64,000 nucleotides of DNA from Clostridiaceae bacterium (GCA_031289315.1 JAITPR010000012.1:1-64000), one strand, 5' to 3'. Positions 8,850 to 19,043 are shown, numbered from the stretch's first letter. Notes: generated by a model not told the origin, from the letters alone. Made by a program: numbers and translations.

Positions 8850-9464
8850 ATGGATGAGAAAAAAATTATCGAGGGCTTGCCTTCGGGTATGATAAAACCG
8901 GTCATGTATTCGCGCGAACGCGGCACTACGACCATTTACGACAAAATGTTGGAAGATAGAATCATCTTCTTAAATGGAGAGGTTAATTCCGACTCCGCCA
9001 TAAGCATCGTCGCCCAAATGCTTTATTTGGAAGCCGAGGACGGGGCTAAGGACATATATTTTTATATCAACAGCCCCGGCGGAAGCGTATCCGCGGGTAT
9101 GGCGATATACGATACGATGAACTACATCAAATGCGACGTGTCCACTATTTGTATAGGTGAGGCAATGTCGATGGGTTCGTTCTTGCTTTCGTCGGGCGCG
9201 AAGGGCAAGCGTTTTGCGCTTCCGCACAGTGAAATAATGATACATCAACCATTGGGCGGTACGGGGTTGACGCAAGCTAGCAACGTGGAAATAATATCTA
9301 AGTATCTGTTGAGAACCAAAAATACTCTTACCGAGATACTTGCCAAAAACTGCGGTAGAACCTTTGAAGAGGTGTTGCGCGATACCGACCGCGATAATTA
9401 CATGACGACGCAGGAAGCGTTGGAATACGGATTGATAGATAAGATATTTGTCAACCGCGGGTGA
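8850..9464 (+). CDS. clpP: ClpP serine protease subunit
   Basis: A 204-residue subunit of the tetradecameric Clp protease, which degrades proteins unfolded by ClpX or ClpC. The Ser is in [11 protein letters not shown], the His in IMIHQPLGG, and the Asp in [18 protein letters not shown], so the triad is complete. The residues just before the Ser (GEAM) differ from the common GMAA but keep the SMG turn. CGGAGGA precedes the ATG. The upstream 213 bases hold a TATAAT hexamer at 8747-8752, without a good -35 box. Confidence 0.96.
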   Translation: MDEKKIIEGLPSGMIKPVMYSRERGTTTIYDKMLEDRIIFLNGEVNSDSAISIVAQMLYLEAEDGAKDIYFYINSPGGSVSAGMAIYDTMNYIKCDVSTICIGEAMSMGSFLLSSGAKGKRFALPHSEIMIHQPLGGTGLTQASNVEIISKYLLRTKNTLTEILAKNCGRTFEEVLRDTDRDNYMTTQEALEYGLIDKIFVNRG

Positions 9465-9501
9465 TTTAAACCGCGCGGCTTAAAAAGTCTTTCGGTATTT
9501 T

Positions 9502-9535
9502 AAACGCTCCGCTTTCCTACGCGGAGCGTTTTGCG
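9502..9535 (+). terminator. Intrinsic terminator after clpP
   Basis: AAACGCTCCGC (9502-9512), an eight-base loop, and GCGGAGCGTTTT (9521-9532) form a GC-rich stem followed by a short T run. Confidence 0.75.
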
Positions 9536-9576
9536 ACTAAAAAGGGCGGGGCATTTTGCCTTATCCGTGTAAAATC

Positions 9577-9592
9577 CGGATTGTCCACACCC
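9577..9592. repeat. Half copy of MITE-like element
   Basis: CCGGATTGTCCACACC matches one terminal arm of the 70-bp element found complete at 11021-11090. Another half copy, GTGTGGACACAATCCGCGG, lies at 10878-10896 after clpX. Confidence 0.6.
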
Positions 9593-9642
9593 CAAAATTC
9601 GACGGGGGCGGCATGCCGCTCATGCGTCAAATAGGAGTTTAA

Positions 9643-10872
9643 ATGAAAGAATTGCATTGCTCGTTCTGCGGAAAGAGCGAAGAAGAGGTACAAAAAATGG
9701 TTGCGGGTCCCAACGACTTATATATCTGCGACGAATGCGTGCAGACATGTCAGTCTATTTTGGCGCGCGAAAGCTTGCGGCATAAGGCGGAGAGCGATGA
9801 GCAACCCGGCAACCTCATTCCGCACGCCATAAAGGGGCGGCTTGACGAGTATATTATCGGGCAGGAGGAGGCTAAAAAGGTGCTTTCCGTGGCGGTTTAC
9901 AACCACTACAAGCGCATAAACGCCACCAAACAGCCTCAAGTTGACGACGTTGTGTTGGAAAAAAGCAACATAATTTTGATAGGTCCCACCGGTTCGGGCA
10001 AGACGTTACTGGCAAGAACGCTTGCCAAAATACTAAATGTGCCGTTCGCTGTGGCGGACGCGACCACGCTTACGGAGGCGGGTTATGTCGGCGAAGACGT
10101 TGAGAATATTTTACTAAAGCTCATTCAAGCCGCCGACGGTGACATAAAACGCGCGGAGTTAGGCATCATATATATCGACGAAATAGATAAAATAGCAAGA
10201 AAAGGCGAAAATGTCTCCATAACGCGCGACGTTTCGGGCGAGGGAGTACAACAAGCCTTACTGAAAATCATAGAGGGTACGCAAGCAAACGTGCCTCCGC
10301 AAGGCGGCAGAAAGCACCCGCAACAGGAGTGCTATCACATAGATACCACCAACATATTGTTTATATGCGGCGGTGCCTTTGTCGGTTTGGATAAAATTGT
10401 TAATAAACGCCGCGACGGTTCGTCGTTCGGCTTCGGCGCGGACGTCAAAATCAGAAGTGAGTTGAATTATGCCACGCTGATAAGCGGACTTCAACCGGTT
10501 GATCTCATTAAATTCGGATTAATTCCCGAATTCGTGGGCAGAATACCCGTCCATGTGGGGCTTAACGCGCTTGACGAAGCGGCACTCATAAAAATTCTTT
10601 CGGAACCCAAAAACGCGCTTGTGAAGCAGTATAGAAAGCAATTTCTAATAGACGGCGCGGAACTGATTTTCGAGGAAGCCGCATTGCAAGCCGTCGCCAA
10701 AAAAGCCATTAAATTGGAAACCGGCGCGCGCGGTTTGAGGACGATAATGGAAGACATTTTATTGGAGTTGATGTACGATGTTCCGTCGGACGACGATGTG
10801 GAAAAGGTGGTCATAACCGAAGGCGTCGTACTGGGGACGGAACAACCGCAAATCACAAGAAAAGCGGCTTAA
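9643..10872 (+). CDS. clpX: ClpX ATPase subunit
   Basis: A 409-residue AAA+ unfoldase that feeds substrates to ClpP. The N-terminal zinc-binding domain has CSFCGK and ICDECVQTC. Walker A is [11 protein letters not shown], Walker B is [11 protein letters not shown], and sensor motif RGLRTIMED lies near the end. The [18 protein letters not shown] and [18 protein letters not shown] segments are hallmark ClpX sequences. A ClpP-docking loop of the IGF type is not obvious; the corresponding region reads RIPVHVGLN after the LIPEFVGR motif. TAGGAG precedes the start. Confidence 0.96.
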   Translation: MKELHCSFCGKSEEEVQKMVAGPNDLYICDECVQTCQSILARESLRHKAESDEQPGNLIPHAIKGRLDEYIIGQEEAKKVLSVAVYNHYKRINATKQPQVDDVVLEKSNIILIGPTGSGKTLLARTLAKILNVPFAVADATTLTEAGYVGEDVENILLKLIQAADGDIKRAELGIIYIDEIDKIARKGENVSITRDVSGEGVQQALLKIIEGTQANVPPQGGRKHPQQECYHIDTTNILFICGGAFVGLDKIVNKRRDGSSFGFGADVKIRSELNYATLISGLQPVDLIKFGLIPEFVGRIPVHVGLNALDEAALIKILSEPKNALVKQYRKQFLIDGAELIFEEAALQAVAKKAIKLETGARGLRTIMEDILLELMYDVPSDDDVEKVVITEGVVLGTEQPQITRKAA

Positions 10873-11020
10873 ATAGGGTGTGGACACAATCCGCGGTTGC
10901 TAAAAAACGCACCGAAACCGCTAAAGCGCGGCTATCTAAAAACGTATCGAAACAGCCAAAAAACGCGTTCGAATAAAATCCGCATTCGTAAAAGGGGTTA
11001 TCGACGCACCTAAATAAAAC

Positions 11021-11090
11021 GGGTGTAGACAATTGCGGTGACAAAAGATTTTCTTAGTAGGCAAGTCATCACCACGGATTGTCCACAACC
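11021..11090. repeat. MITE-like 70-bp element, copy D
   Basis: GTGTAGACAATTGCGGTGAC at one end and a near complement ending GGATTGTCCACAACC at the other, around AAAAGATTTTCTT and GGCAAGTC. It lies 17 bases before the lon start, so it would be part of the lon leader if transcription begins upstream. Confidence 0.85.
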
Positions 11091-11107
11091 AAATAAACAA
11101 TGGAATT

Positions 11108-13492
11108 ATGCCGATGAAGTATACGAGAGCAAGAGTAATTAAAGACACCGACGGACAAGAACCGGGAGAAATCGACCTCGTTGAAGAGGAAACCGTATCA
11201 AGCGACGCGTCGAAAAAGGAAGGTAAAACTACGCTTCCCGCTATTGCTTTGCGCGGGGTAACCCTTTTTCCGCATACGACGAGCGAACTGGACATAGGCA
11301 GACGCAAGTCGGTGAGCGCGATTTTGGAAGCGCACATAGGCGGTAGGATTATACTCATTCCTCAGCTTGACGACTCGGTGGTGGCGCCCAGGACTTCGCA
11401 GCTTGCTTCCGTGGGGACGCTTGCCAAAATAAACGACGTTAGCCATGGCGACAACGGCACGGTAACAGTGGAGTTTTCCGGGCTTCACCGCGTGAAAATA
11501 TTGAGTTATACGCAGACCTCACCGTGTTTTATAGTGGAGTACGAAAAGCTTAAGCAGACAAATTACGACACGATAACGGCGCAAGCCTATTATCGCAATA
11601 TATTGACGTTGCTTAGCGACAATACCGAAATCTTGAACAATGTGGACGAGTCCGTAAACGGCATGTGGAGCGATATAAACGGATTTATCGACAAGCTTGC
11701 CGGTACGTTGGTTTTTAATAAAAACTTTGATTTGCTGATTGAGCCGGATACGGAAATTCGTTTGGCGCGTTTGGCGCAACGGCTTGCCGGGGAAATCGAA
11801 ATCATAAAAGCCGAAAAGGAAATATCCAAAAGAGTGAAGCAGTCCATAGACCGCGGTCAACGGGAGTACTTTCTTCGCGAACAGATAAGTGCCATTCAAG
11901 AGGAGTTGGGTGAGGGTAAGGAAAACCGTGAGCTGTCCCAAAAAATCGAAAAGCTTCCCGTGTCCGACGAAATAAAGGAAAAGCTTAAAAAGGATATAGC
12001 CAAAAACGCCAAAATGCCGATGTCGTCGCCGGACTACGGTGTTACGCGGAATTATCTTGAATTCGTGACGGAGCTTCCGTGGGAGGTGCGCACGGAGGAC
12101 AGCCGCGATTTAAAAAAGGCTAAGGAAATACTGGACGACGAGCACTTCGGGTTGGAAAAAATCAAGGACCGCATAATAGAATTTTTGGCGGTACATCAGC
12201 TTACGCAAGAGAAAAAAGAACCGATTTTATGTTTTGTGGGTCCTCCCGGAGTCGGTAAAACCTCTATTGTGCGTTCGATAGCGCAGGCGCTCAACCGCAA
12301 ATATGTCCGTATGAGCGTGGGCGGAGTGCGTGATGAGGCGGAAATACGCGGTCACAGAAAGACGTATGTCGGCGCAATGCCGGGACGCATCTTAGCGAAT
12401 ATCAAGCTTGCGGGGACGGTTAATCCCGTGTTCCTGCTAGACGAAATAGACAAGCTTGCCTCCGATTTTAGAGGTGACCCGTCAAGCGCGCTTTTGGAGG
12501 TCTTAGACCCGGAGCAAAACAACACGTTCCGCGACAACTACATGGAAATCCCCTTCGATTTGTCGGACGTGATTTTCATCACTACCGCCAATACCACGGA
12601 TACCATTCCTCCCGCGTTGCTTGACAGAATGGAAATTATAGAGATGAGCGGCTATACGCCTTTGGAAAAGAAGGAAATTGCCCTACGGCACCTATACGCA
12701 AAGCAGTTAAGGGCTAACGGCGTGAGCGCCCTGCAAATAGAATTTGCCGACGGCGTGACGGAAAAAATGATAGAGGGCTACACGCGTGAGTCCGGCGTAC
12801 GCAATTTAGAAAAACTGATAGCGCAAGTCATGCGTAAAGCGGCGCGCCGCATAGTCGAGGGTGAGGACGGCAAAATAACCGTTACCTGCGAAAATTTGGA
12901 AGACTTCTTGGGAATACCGCGTTACTCAAAGTCGGACGCCAATAAATCCGACGAGGTAGGCACGGTTACCGGGCTTGCGTGGACGGTGTTCGGCGGCGAA
13001 ATTTTAAACATTGAGGTCTCCCTGATGAACGGCAAGGGCGATGTGATTTTAACGGGGCAGTTGGGCGACGTCATGAAGGAATCGGCGCGTACCGCTATAA
13101 GCTATATCCACGCTCACGCGGCGGATTATGGCATAAGTGAGGAGCTGTTCAAGTCTAAGGACATACACATTCATATCCCCGAGGGCGCCATCCCTAAGGA
13201 CGGACCCTCCGCGGGCATTACTCTTGCCACCGCCGTTTTGTCGGCGCTTACGGGCAAGGGCGCGAAATGCGATGTCGCTATGACCGGCGAAATTACCTTG
13301 CGCGGCAAGGTGCTGCCTATAGGCGGGCTTAAGGAAAAATTGCTTGCCGCACACCGCGCCGGCATAAAAAAGGTGATTTTGCCCACTGATAATAAAAAGG
13401 ATTTGATGGATATTCCCGATATAATCAAGCGGGAATTGACGATTTCTTACGTCACAGACATCAATCAAGTCTTCGGGCAAGCGATTATATAG
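11108..13492 (+). CDS. lon: ATP-dependent protease Lon
   Basis: A 794-residue cytosolic AAA+ protease that removes damaged and regulatory proteins. The N-terminal LAN domain begins at LPAIALRGVTLFPH. Walker A is GPPGVGKTSIV, followed by the Lon signature GGVRDEAEIRGHRKTYVGAMPG; Walker B is PVFLLDEIDKL. The protease domain has the catalytic Ser in PKDGPSAGIT and the Lys in LAAHRAGIKK. An extra acidic stretch of about 35 residues precedes the LAN domain. No good ribosome binding site is seen before ATG 11108, so a start a few codons away (ATG 11114) cannot be excluded. Confidence 0.96.
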   Translation: MPMKYTRARVIKDTDGQEPGEIDLVEEETVSSDASKKEGKTTLPAIALRGVTLFPHTTSELDIGRRKSVSAILEAHIGGRIILIPQLDDSVVAPRTSQLASVGTLAKINDVSHGDNGTVTVEFSGLHRVKILSYTQTSPCFIVEYEKLKQTNYDTITAQAYYRNILTLLSDNTEILNNVDESVNGMWSDINGFIDKLAGTLVFNKNFDLLIEPDTEIRLARLAQRLAGEIEIIKAEKEISKRVKQSIDRGQREYFLREQISAIQEELGEGKENRELSQKIEKLPVSDEIKEKLKKDIAKNAKMPMSSPDYGVTRNYLEFVTELPWEVRTEDSRDLKKAKEILDDEHFGLEKIKDRIIEFLAVHQLTQEKKEPILCFVGPPGVGKTSIVRSIAQALNRKYVRMSVGGVRDEAEIRGHRKTYVGAMPGRILANIKLAGTVNPVFLLDEIDKLASDFRGDPSSALLEVLDPEQNNTFRDNYMEIPFDLSDVIFITTANTTDTIPPALLDRMEIIEMSGYTPLEKKEIALRHLYAKQLRANGVSALQIEFADGVTEKMIEGYTRESGVRNLEKLIAQVMRKAARRIVEGEDGKITVTCENLEDFLGIPRYSKSDANKSDEVGTVTGLAWTVFGGEILNIEVSLMNGKGDVILTGQLGDVMKESARTAISYIHAHAADYGISEELFKSKDIHIHIPEGAIPKDGPSAGITLATAVLSALTGKGAKCDVAMTGEITLRGKVLPIGGLKEKLLAAHRAGIKKVILPTDNKKDLMDIPDIIKRELTISYVTDINQVFGQAII

Positions 13493-13802
13493 GCGTACAC
13501 CCGGAAAGCGCAAGGCTCCGCACGGTAAGCGGAAGCCGTCAAGCGATTATATAGGCTTTAAGAAAACCTCTTGCGGATTTTCTTGAATTGGAGAGGGAAC
13601 GGCGGCTTCGTTGTTCCCTCTTTATGCGGTAAACGCTAGAAGCCGCATCTGCCGGTCTAAGCGGTAAACGCTAGGAAACCCGTTTGCGCATCTGCCGTTC
13701 TAAGCGGTTTTGAAGTTATAAAAAGCAAAGGTTTGCACTACGATTATGCGCAAACCGTAATATGAGCCGCTTAAAACGGTGCGATAATGGTGTGAAAAGT
13801 AA
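13478..13802. other. Intergenic region with lon-end duplication and short repeats
   Basis: The end of lon, CAAGCGATTATATAGG, is repeated at 13540-13555, 62 bases after its first occurrence at 13478. A second pair, GCGGTAAACGCTAG with GCATCTGCCG, occurs at 13626 and 13661. No gene is present. Confidence 0.75.
13592..13625 (+). terminator. Intrinsic terminator after lon
   Basis: AGAGGGAAC (13592-13600) pairs with GTTCCCTCT (13613-13621), followed by TTAT. Confidence 0.65.
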
Positions 13803-14402
13803 ATGCAAATTAAAAACGCTAAGTTTATTATATCGGTTTCCGATTCCGGCAAGCTACCGTGCTACGATAAGCCGGAAATTGCGATTGCCGGAAAGTCGAA
13901 CGTAGGGAAATCTTCCTTTATCAACTTCATATGCAACAACTCAAAGCTTGCGCGCACTTCTTCGGAGCCGGGGCGCACGCGTCTTTTAAATTATTTTGAG
14001 ATAAACGGCGGTGAATTTTACATAGTGGATATGCCGGGCTACGGTTACGCGCGCGTTTCCAAAGAGGAGAAAGCCGGTTGGGGTGCGCTTGCCGAGGGCT
14101 ACCTTAAAAACAGTAAGGAGTTGAAATGCGTCGTGTTGCTCGTCGATATTCGTCATGACCCCAATCCCGACGACCGGCTGCTTCTTAACTTCATGCATGC
14201 CTCAAATATTCCGTTTGCTGTCGTCGCAACTAAAGGAGATAAGCTTTCGCGCCAACAGTCCTTTAACCGCCGCGCCGAAATTGCCGCCTGCCTCAATATC
14301 GGACGCGACGACGTATTAACCGTTTCTTCCCTCAAAAAAACCGGCTTAGAGGAAATTTTAAACCTCTTCCAAACCCGCGTGCATTTGGATGTGGGAGAGT
14401 AG
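13803..14402 (+). CDS. engB: Ribosome biogenesis GTPase EngB/YsxC
   Basis: A 199-residue TRAFAC GTPase needed for late assembly of the 50S subunit in Bacillus. G1 is GKSNVGKSSF, G2/switch includes SEPGRTRLLNYF, G3 is DMPGYGYA, G4 is TKGDKLS, and VSSLKKTGLEE fits G5. Length is usual. It follows lon, as in Bacillus (lonA-ysxC), which supports the assignment. The ribosome binding site is weak (GTGAAAAG). Confidence 0.95.
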   Translation: MQIKNAKFIISVSDSGKLPCYDKPEIAIAGKSNVGKSSFINFICNNSKLARTSSEPGRTRLLNYFEINGGEFYIVDMPGYGYARVSKEEKAGWGALAEGYLKNSKELKCVVLLVDIRHDPNPDDRLLLNFMHASNIPFAVVATKGDKLSRQQSFNRRAEIAACLNIGRDDVLTVSSLKKTGLEEILNLFQTRVHLDVGE

Positions 14403-14404
14403 AG

Positions 14405-14482
14405 TTCCTTTGGGGTGCCCCCAAAGGAAGCACAAAACGCGGTTGACACAGGATAAATCCTTAGTGTCAACCGCGTTTTTAA
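14405..14482. terminator. Double hairpin and terminator module after engB
   Basis: First hairpin: TTCCTTTGGGG/CCCCAAAGGAA at 14405-14429. Second: AAAACGCGGTTGACAC (14434-14449) pairs with GTGTCAACCGCGTTTTT (14464-14480), a strong stem with a T run. The same two-hairpin arrangement recurs at 58387-58481 after the BspA-like gene, including the GGATAAATCCTTA loop. The rest of the gap up to 14721 holds the half MITE-like arm at 14680. Confidence 0.85.
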
Positions 14483-14679
14483 ATTTATTAGTATTACTCC
14501 CCAACTTATCGCCTTTTTAGTGCTTCTCCCCGGCACTCAAACATGAGAGGGCTTCCTCCGATGCCACCTTGCTTATAACTTTATTAGCGTCCAACCCCTC
14601 TCGGTCGTATTTTTAGTTGCTTCCGTGTTATTTCCGCGTAGGGGAATTGAAATCGGCTTTTATATATGATATAATAAAA

Positions 14680-14706
14680 GTGTAGACAATTAGCGGTGAC
14701 AAATCT
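14680..14706. repeat. Half copy of MITE-like element
   Basis: GTGTAGACAATTAGCGGTGAC followed by AAATC matches the left half of the 70-bp element. The right half is absent. It lies 16 bases before the lipoprotein start and ends just before its ribosome binding site. Confidence 0.6.
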
Positions 14707-14721
14707 ATTGGGAGGTTATTG

Positions 14722-16374
14722 ATGAAGCGGTATATAAATATTGTTTTTGGAATATGCGTTATTCTGATTTTAGTCGGGTTTGCGGCGTGTTCATCACTTT
14801 CTAAAAGCCCCGGCTCGTCTGGCGGCAAAAAATTCGACGCGGTTCCAATTGAAATACCCGACATGGATAAAAACGTAAACATAGACACGAACGACGTCGA
14901 TTATAAGGATATAATCGTTGCCTACTTTGTGTATGAGAATGACGCCGTGGATGTGGAATACCAAACCGCCGTGGCGCAAGGTGGTGAGAGCATAGCGACG
15001 GTAAGCGGCGTTACGGACGGCGTATTCAGGATTACCGGCGTGGGCGACGGAATTGTAAACGTTACGCTTACGGTAAAGACCGGCGGCGTAACAAGGTTGG
15101 AAATAAGCTTTGCGGTTACGGTGTCGCACAGTGAACCGCCTCCGCGCCCACAAAAAGCAACCGACCTCCCGATAGGGTTTTATACCGCAAGCAATTGGGC
15201 AAAAATGACCGACGACAGCAACGACGCAATTCAACAGGTTGATGACGGCATAAAATTCAGACAAAATAATTGCGGCTATAATTTGGGCTTTGCCGACGCG
15301 ATAAACGGCAAGTCGGTGCAATATTCCTTTATGCTAAAAGCCGGCAACGTCAATAATCAAAGTTGGACGGTAAGGCTAGGCGCGTCCGAAAATAAAAACA
15401 ACGGGACAACCTATTATGCGTTGCACTGTCAATACAGTCAATTTTATATCCTTAGGAACGCCACATGGGCGGCACACGCGCGGTATGCCGACACCGCATA
15501 CAGCTTAAATCAATGGAATCGGTTTGATTTGTTTGTGCAGAATGAAAACGGAGCGCTTAGAATTTGGCTGTATATAAACTACATGCAGGTAGCGTTTGTG
15601 AAAGAGAATTCCATTGCCTCCGTTGCATATGAAAGAGGTGTGTTTGCGGACTCCTCACCGCTTACATTGGGAGCGTGGGCGCAGGTTAAGGTGTGGGGCG
15701 CCGATTTGGAGTTTAAGCCGGTTGACGGCGACGCCGCGCCCTATACGCGTGTACGCGTGGCGGCTGTCGGCGACAGCTTGACCTACGGACACTCGTGGAA
15801 CGGTGAGTCCTATCCGGTAGCGCTTGCCGCGGCTTTGGGCGGGCAATACAACGTGCGGAATTTGGGGCATAACGGCGCATCGGTTACCGGCTTCGGGGGC
15901 GACTCCGCCGTCGGCGCGTACAAAACCACCGCCGAATATGCGCAAAGCTTGGCGTTTAATCCCGACATAGTTTTGATTATGCTCGGCAGCAACGACAGCA
16001 GCGCGTGGAGCAAGGCGCAAGCGAAATTTGAATCGGAGTTTACGGCTTTGGTAGACGCGTATAAGAATCGGAATCCCGACGTCAAAATTATCATTATGAC
16101 CTCACCGCAGATAGCGTCTAACGCCGCTTTTGCGGGTAATGCCGCCGCCGCCGCAACCGTTAACAACATAATCCGCACGGAAGTGAAACTGCGACAAGAG
16201 AGCGTCGCAAGCGCTACAGGGGCTACGGTCGCCGATATACACGGCTTGATACGCAACATGATTGACGGCGGAGATAAGGACATTTTCCGTGTGAACGACG
16301 GCGTGCATTTTACATGGCATGCGGCGCAAGCGGTAGCGACCTTCTTAAAGGACATTATCGAAAGCCCGGTGTAG
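14722..16374 (+). CDS. Lipoprotein with C-terminal SGNH/GDSL hydrolase
   Basis: A 550-residue exported protein. Residues 1-23 form a lipoprotein signal ending in VGFAAC, which should be cleaved and lipidated at the Cys. A Bacterial-Ig-like part follows (about 45-135), then a jelly-roll-like carbohydrate-binding or LamG-like part (about 150-340), then an SGNH esterase domain: VGDSLTYG holds the Ser, GHNG the Gly, GSNDSS the Asn, and DGVHFTWH the Asp/His pair. It is likely a surface esterase acting on polysaccharide side groups or peptidoglycan; the substrate is not evident. Start at ATG 14722, with GGGAGG eight bases upstream. It stands alone between an engB terminator and the SRP operon. Confidence 0.85.
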   Translation: MKRYINIVFGICVILILVGFAACSSLSKSPGSSGGKKFDAVPIEIPDMDKNVNIDTNDVDYKDIIVAYFVYENDAVDVEYQTAVAQGGESIATVSGVTDGVFRITGVGDGIVNVTLTVKTGGVTRLEISFAVTVSHSEPPPRPQKATDLPIGFYTASNWAKMTDDSNDAIQQVDDGIKFRQNNCGYNLGFADAINGKSVQYSFMLKAGNVNNQSWTVRLGASENKNNGTTYYALHCQYSQFYILRNATWAAHARYADTAYSLNQWNRFDLFVQNENGALRIWLYINYMQVAFVKENSIASVAYERGVFADSSPLTLGAWAQVKVWGADLEFKPVDGDAAPYTRVRVAAVGDSLTYGHSWNGESYPVALAAALGGQYNVRNLGHNGASVTGFGGDSAVGAYKTTAEYAQSLAFNPDIVLIMLGSNDSSAWSKAQAKFESEFTALVDAYKNRNPDVKIIIMTSPQIASNAAFAGNAAAAATVNNIIRTEVKLRQESVASATGATVADIHGLIRNMIDGGDKDIFRVNDGVHFTWHAAQAVATFLKDIIESPV

Positions 16375-16511
16375 AAAATGGTAAACACATATTAGGGTGG
16401 GTTGCCGATAACAGACGGTGGAAAGTCCGGTATAAAATGAAAACCTAGTTATCCGTCGTGGAAAATTGCTTAACAATAGGTTTACTTAAAACAAATCCGC
16501 AAAAAAATCGC

Positions 16512-16540
16512 TTGACAGATATGGGAAAAAGTGATACTGT
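16512..16540 (+). promoter_or_regulatory. Predicted promoter of ylxM-ffh operon
   Basis: TTGACA at 16512-16517 and TACTGT at 16535-16540, 17-base spacer. About 64 bases before ylxM. Confidence 0.55.
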
Positions 16541-16603
16541 AAAGGCGTAAACCTTTACAGTGCCGCGGGCGTACCGTTTTGGAGAGCGGGGAGTGGTGCG
16601 ACT

Positions 16604-16921
16604 ATGCTTGAAAAGAAGTTGGAGATAGGCAAGCTGAACGATGCGTACGGCGTACTTTTGACGGAGCATCAGAGGGAGGTTATCCGGTTGTATCACGACT
16701 GTGATATTTCTCTTTTTGAGCTGTCAGAGCAGTTCGGCGTATCGCGGCAAGCGGTGCGCGACGCGATTTTACGCGGAGAAAGGCTTCTTAGATTATACGA
16801 GGAAAAGCTGCGTCTTATTGAAAAGAGCGACAAAATAAAGGCGCTTGCAAAAGCCGGACAATCGGCTTCATTCGAAAATAAAGACGCGTTCTTTGCGGAG
16901 ATTGCCGAGGAACTGGATTAA
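16604..16921 (+). CDS. ylxM: YlxM/p13 family DNA-binding protein
   Basis: A 105-residue UPF0122 protein with a sigma-70 region-4-like helix-turn-helix: LLTEHQREVIRLYHDCD then LFELSEQFGVSRQAVRDAILRGE. YlxM sits upstream of ffh in most Bacillota and is thought to affect SRP components, though its role is not settled. The C terminus has a short charged helix. The gene is separated from ffh by almost 400 bases of repeats, which is unusual, since the two are normally adjacent. Confidence 0.9.
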   Translation: MLEKKLEIGKLNDAYGVLLTEHQREVIRLYHDCDISLFELSEQFGVSRQAVRDAILRGERLLRLYEEKLRLIEKSDKIKALAKAGQSASFENKDAFFAEIAEELD

Positions 16922-17315
16922 AGTGGGGGCTTCGCCGTGGACGGCAGGGTATACGGCTTCGACATAGGGGACCTTTCGACTTTGTTTCACTTCGCTCAAG
17001 GTGACAGTCGGCGCGGAGTCTAACGTGGGTTCAAGGTGACAGTCAGCGCGGAGTCTAACGTGGGTTCAAGGTGACAGTCGGCGCGGAGTCTAACGGGGCG
17101 CGGTATCGCATGCAAATCCGAACGGCGCGGCGCAATCCGATTGCGCACAGACGGAGTTTCTTTTACGGTGCGACTTCGCGGAGAATAAAAAGATTTCGCC
17201 CAAAAACGGTGTACCCGCTATGCGAAGTTCCGCTTATGGTGCGACTTCGCGGAGAATAAAAAGGTTTCGCAAAAAACGGTGCTACCCGCTCATGCGGCAA
17301 AAAACGGAGAAAAAT
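16922..17315. repeat. Repeat-filled gap between ylxM and ffh
   Basis: A diverged palindromic repeat (CCTTTCGACTTTG...CGCTCAAGGTGACAGTC, 16965-17010) runs into three 35-bp tandem units starting TCAAGGTGACAGTC at 16996, 17031 and 17066. A second tandem pair of 71 bp begins GGTGCGACTTCGCGGAG at 17167 and 17238. No gene is credible; small frames across it consist of repeat sequence. Confidence 0.85.
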
Positions 17316-18635
17316 ATGGCACTTTTCGATAACTTAAGTGAAAAATTAAATCACGTTTTTTCCAAGCTACGCAACAAGGGAAAGCTGACGGAGTTGGAAA
17401 TAAAGCAAGCTATGAGGGAAATTCGCATAGCGCTTTTGGAAGCCGACGTCAACCTCAACGTAGCTAAGGATTTCGTGCAACGCGTAAGCGACAAGGCGTT
17501 GGGAGAGGATATTTTAAAGAGCCTTACTCCCGCGCAACAGGTTATAAAGATAGTCAACGACGAGCTTATCGCCCTCATGGGAAGTAAGCACACAAAGCTG
17601 TCCGTGGCGGATAAACCGCCTACGATAATACTTATGTGCGGCTTGCAAGGCTCCGGCAAGACCACCATGTGCGGAAAAATCGGTCACATGCTGAAAAAGC
17701 AGGGCAAAAACGTCATGCTTGTGGCGGGCGACATATACCGTCCGGCGGCGATAAAGCAGTTGCAAGTCGTGGGGGAAAAGGTAAAGTTGCCCGTGTTTAC
17801 GGAGGGGCAAATTTCCCCGGTCAAGATAGCTAAGGACGCCATAAAGGAAGCCGCAAGTCAAGGAATAGACACCATTATTATTGATACGGCGGGACGCTTG
17901 CATATCGACGAAGTTCTGATGAAGGAAATCGTCGACTTGAAAGCGGCGGTAAATCCGACGGAAGTTCTGTTGGTTATAGACTCCATGTTGGGGCAGGACG
18001 CGGTTAACGTCGCGGCGGCGTTCAACAAGGCTATGGAGGTTACCGGCATCATAATGACGAAGCTTGACGGCGACACGCGCGGCGGCGCGGCGCTTTCGGC
18101 AAAGGCGGTTACCGGAAAACCCATAAAATTTATAGGTACCGGCGAAAAGCCGGACGATATAGAGCCTTTCCACCCGGAGCGCATGGCGTCGCGTATCTTA
18201 GGTATGGGCGACGTACTCACGCTGATAGAAAAGGCGGAGCAAGCCTTTTCCCAAGAGGACGCGCAAAAACAGCTCAAAAAAATGCGGGAAAAATCCTTCA
18301 CGCTTGAGGACTATTTGGCGCAAATAGAGAGCATAAAAAAGATGGGCAACCTCAAGGACATGATGGGTATGATACCGGGTTTGGGCGCACAGCTTAAAGG
18401 CGGAACTCCGGAAATAGACGAGAAGCGTATAGCCAAAACAAAAGCCATAATACAGTCGATGACGAAAAGAGAGCGCCAACACCCGGAGATAATCAAGGCG
18501 GGGCATAGAAAGCGCATAGCTAACGGAAGCGGCACCACTATTCAGGACGTAAATCAACTGCTTAAACAGTTTGAGCAAGCCAAAGACATGATGGCAAAAA
18601 TGACGTCCGGCAAACGCTTCCCGGGGTTGAGATAG
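17316..18635 (+). CDS. ffh: Signal recognition particle protein Ffh (SRP54)
   Basis: A 439-residue GTPase that, with SRP RNA, delivers nascent membrane proteins to FtsY. N and G domains: GLQGSGKTTMCGKIG (G1), DTAGRLHID (G3), TKLDGDTRGGAALS (G4), then a Met-rich M domain (MGNLKDMMGMIPGLG, DMMAKMTSGKRFPG) that binds RNA and signal peptides. I choose ATG 17316 (MALFDNLSEKLN) because it matches the family N terminus and GGAGA precedes it; an earlier in-frame ATG lies inside repeat DNA. Confidence 0.96.
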   Translation: MALFDNLSEKLNHVFSKLRNKGKLTELEIKQAMREIRIALLEADVNLNVAKDFVQRVSDKALGEDILKSLTPAQQVIKIVNDELIALMGSKHTKLSVADKPPTIILMCGLQGSGKTTMCGKIGHMLKKQGKNVMLVAGDIYRPAAIKQLQVVGEKVKLPVFTEGQISPVKIAKDAIKEAASQGIDTIIIDTAGRLHIDEVLMKEIVDLKAAVNPTEVLLVIDSMLGQDAVNVAAAFNKAMEVTGIIMTKLDGDTRGGAALSAKAVTGKPIKFIGTGEKPDDIEPFHPERMASRILGMGDVLTLIEKAEQAFSQEDAQKQLKKMREKSFTLEDYLAQIESIKKMGNLKDMMGMIPGLGAQLKGGTPEIDEKRIAKTKAIIQSMTKRERQHPEIIKAGHRKRIANGSGTTIQDVNQLLKQFEQAKDMMAKMTSGKRFPGLR

Positions 18636-18803
18636 AAAACGCGGCTAAGCCGTAGCAAAATCGGCTTGTTAAAAGTTCGGCGTAAACTAAAATAAAAAGA
18701 GTTTTCGACCTAAACAAAAGGTCAAAAAACGCTTTTTTGGGTGTACACAACCCAGATAAAGGTAATAACGAAAAAGGCAGAAGCCTTTAAGGAGATAAAG
18801 ACT

Positions 18804-19043
18804 ATGGTAAAATTAAGACTTACAAGAATGGGCTCAAAGCGCGCGCCGTTCTACCGCATCGTTGCAACCGACTCTAAAAAAGCAAGAGACGGACAATACA
18901 TCGAGCAAGTCGGCTACTACGACCCGACAAAGAACCCCGCGGTGGTTCAAATAGACGCGGACCTTGCCAAAAAATGGTTGGCAAACGGCGCGCAACCCAC
19001 CGATACGGTGCGCGACCTCTTTAAGAAACACAGCATAATATAA
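18804..19043 (+). CDS. rpsP: 30S ribosomal protein S16
   Basis: A 79-residue S16 protein: [20 protein letters not shown] at the N terminus and VGYYDP in the centre are characteristic. AAGGAG at 18789-18794 fixes the ATG at 18804. It follows ffh, as in Bacillus. A weak hairpin (GACCT/AGGTC, 18708-18724) lies between the two genes. Confidence 0.96.
   Translation: MVKLRLTRMGSKRAPFYRIVATDSKKARDGQYIEQVGYYDPTKNPAVVQIDADLAKKWLANGAQPTDTVRDLFKKHSII

Noticed and set aside
17071-17259. Small frame between ylxM and ffh
   Set aside because: It consists of tandem repeat units and would overlap the ffh leader.
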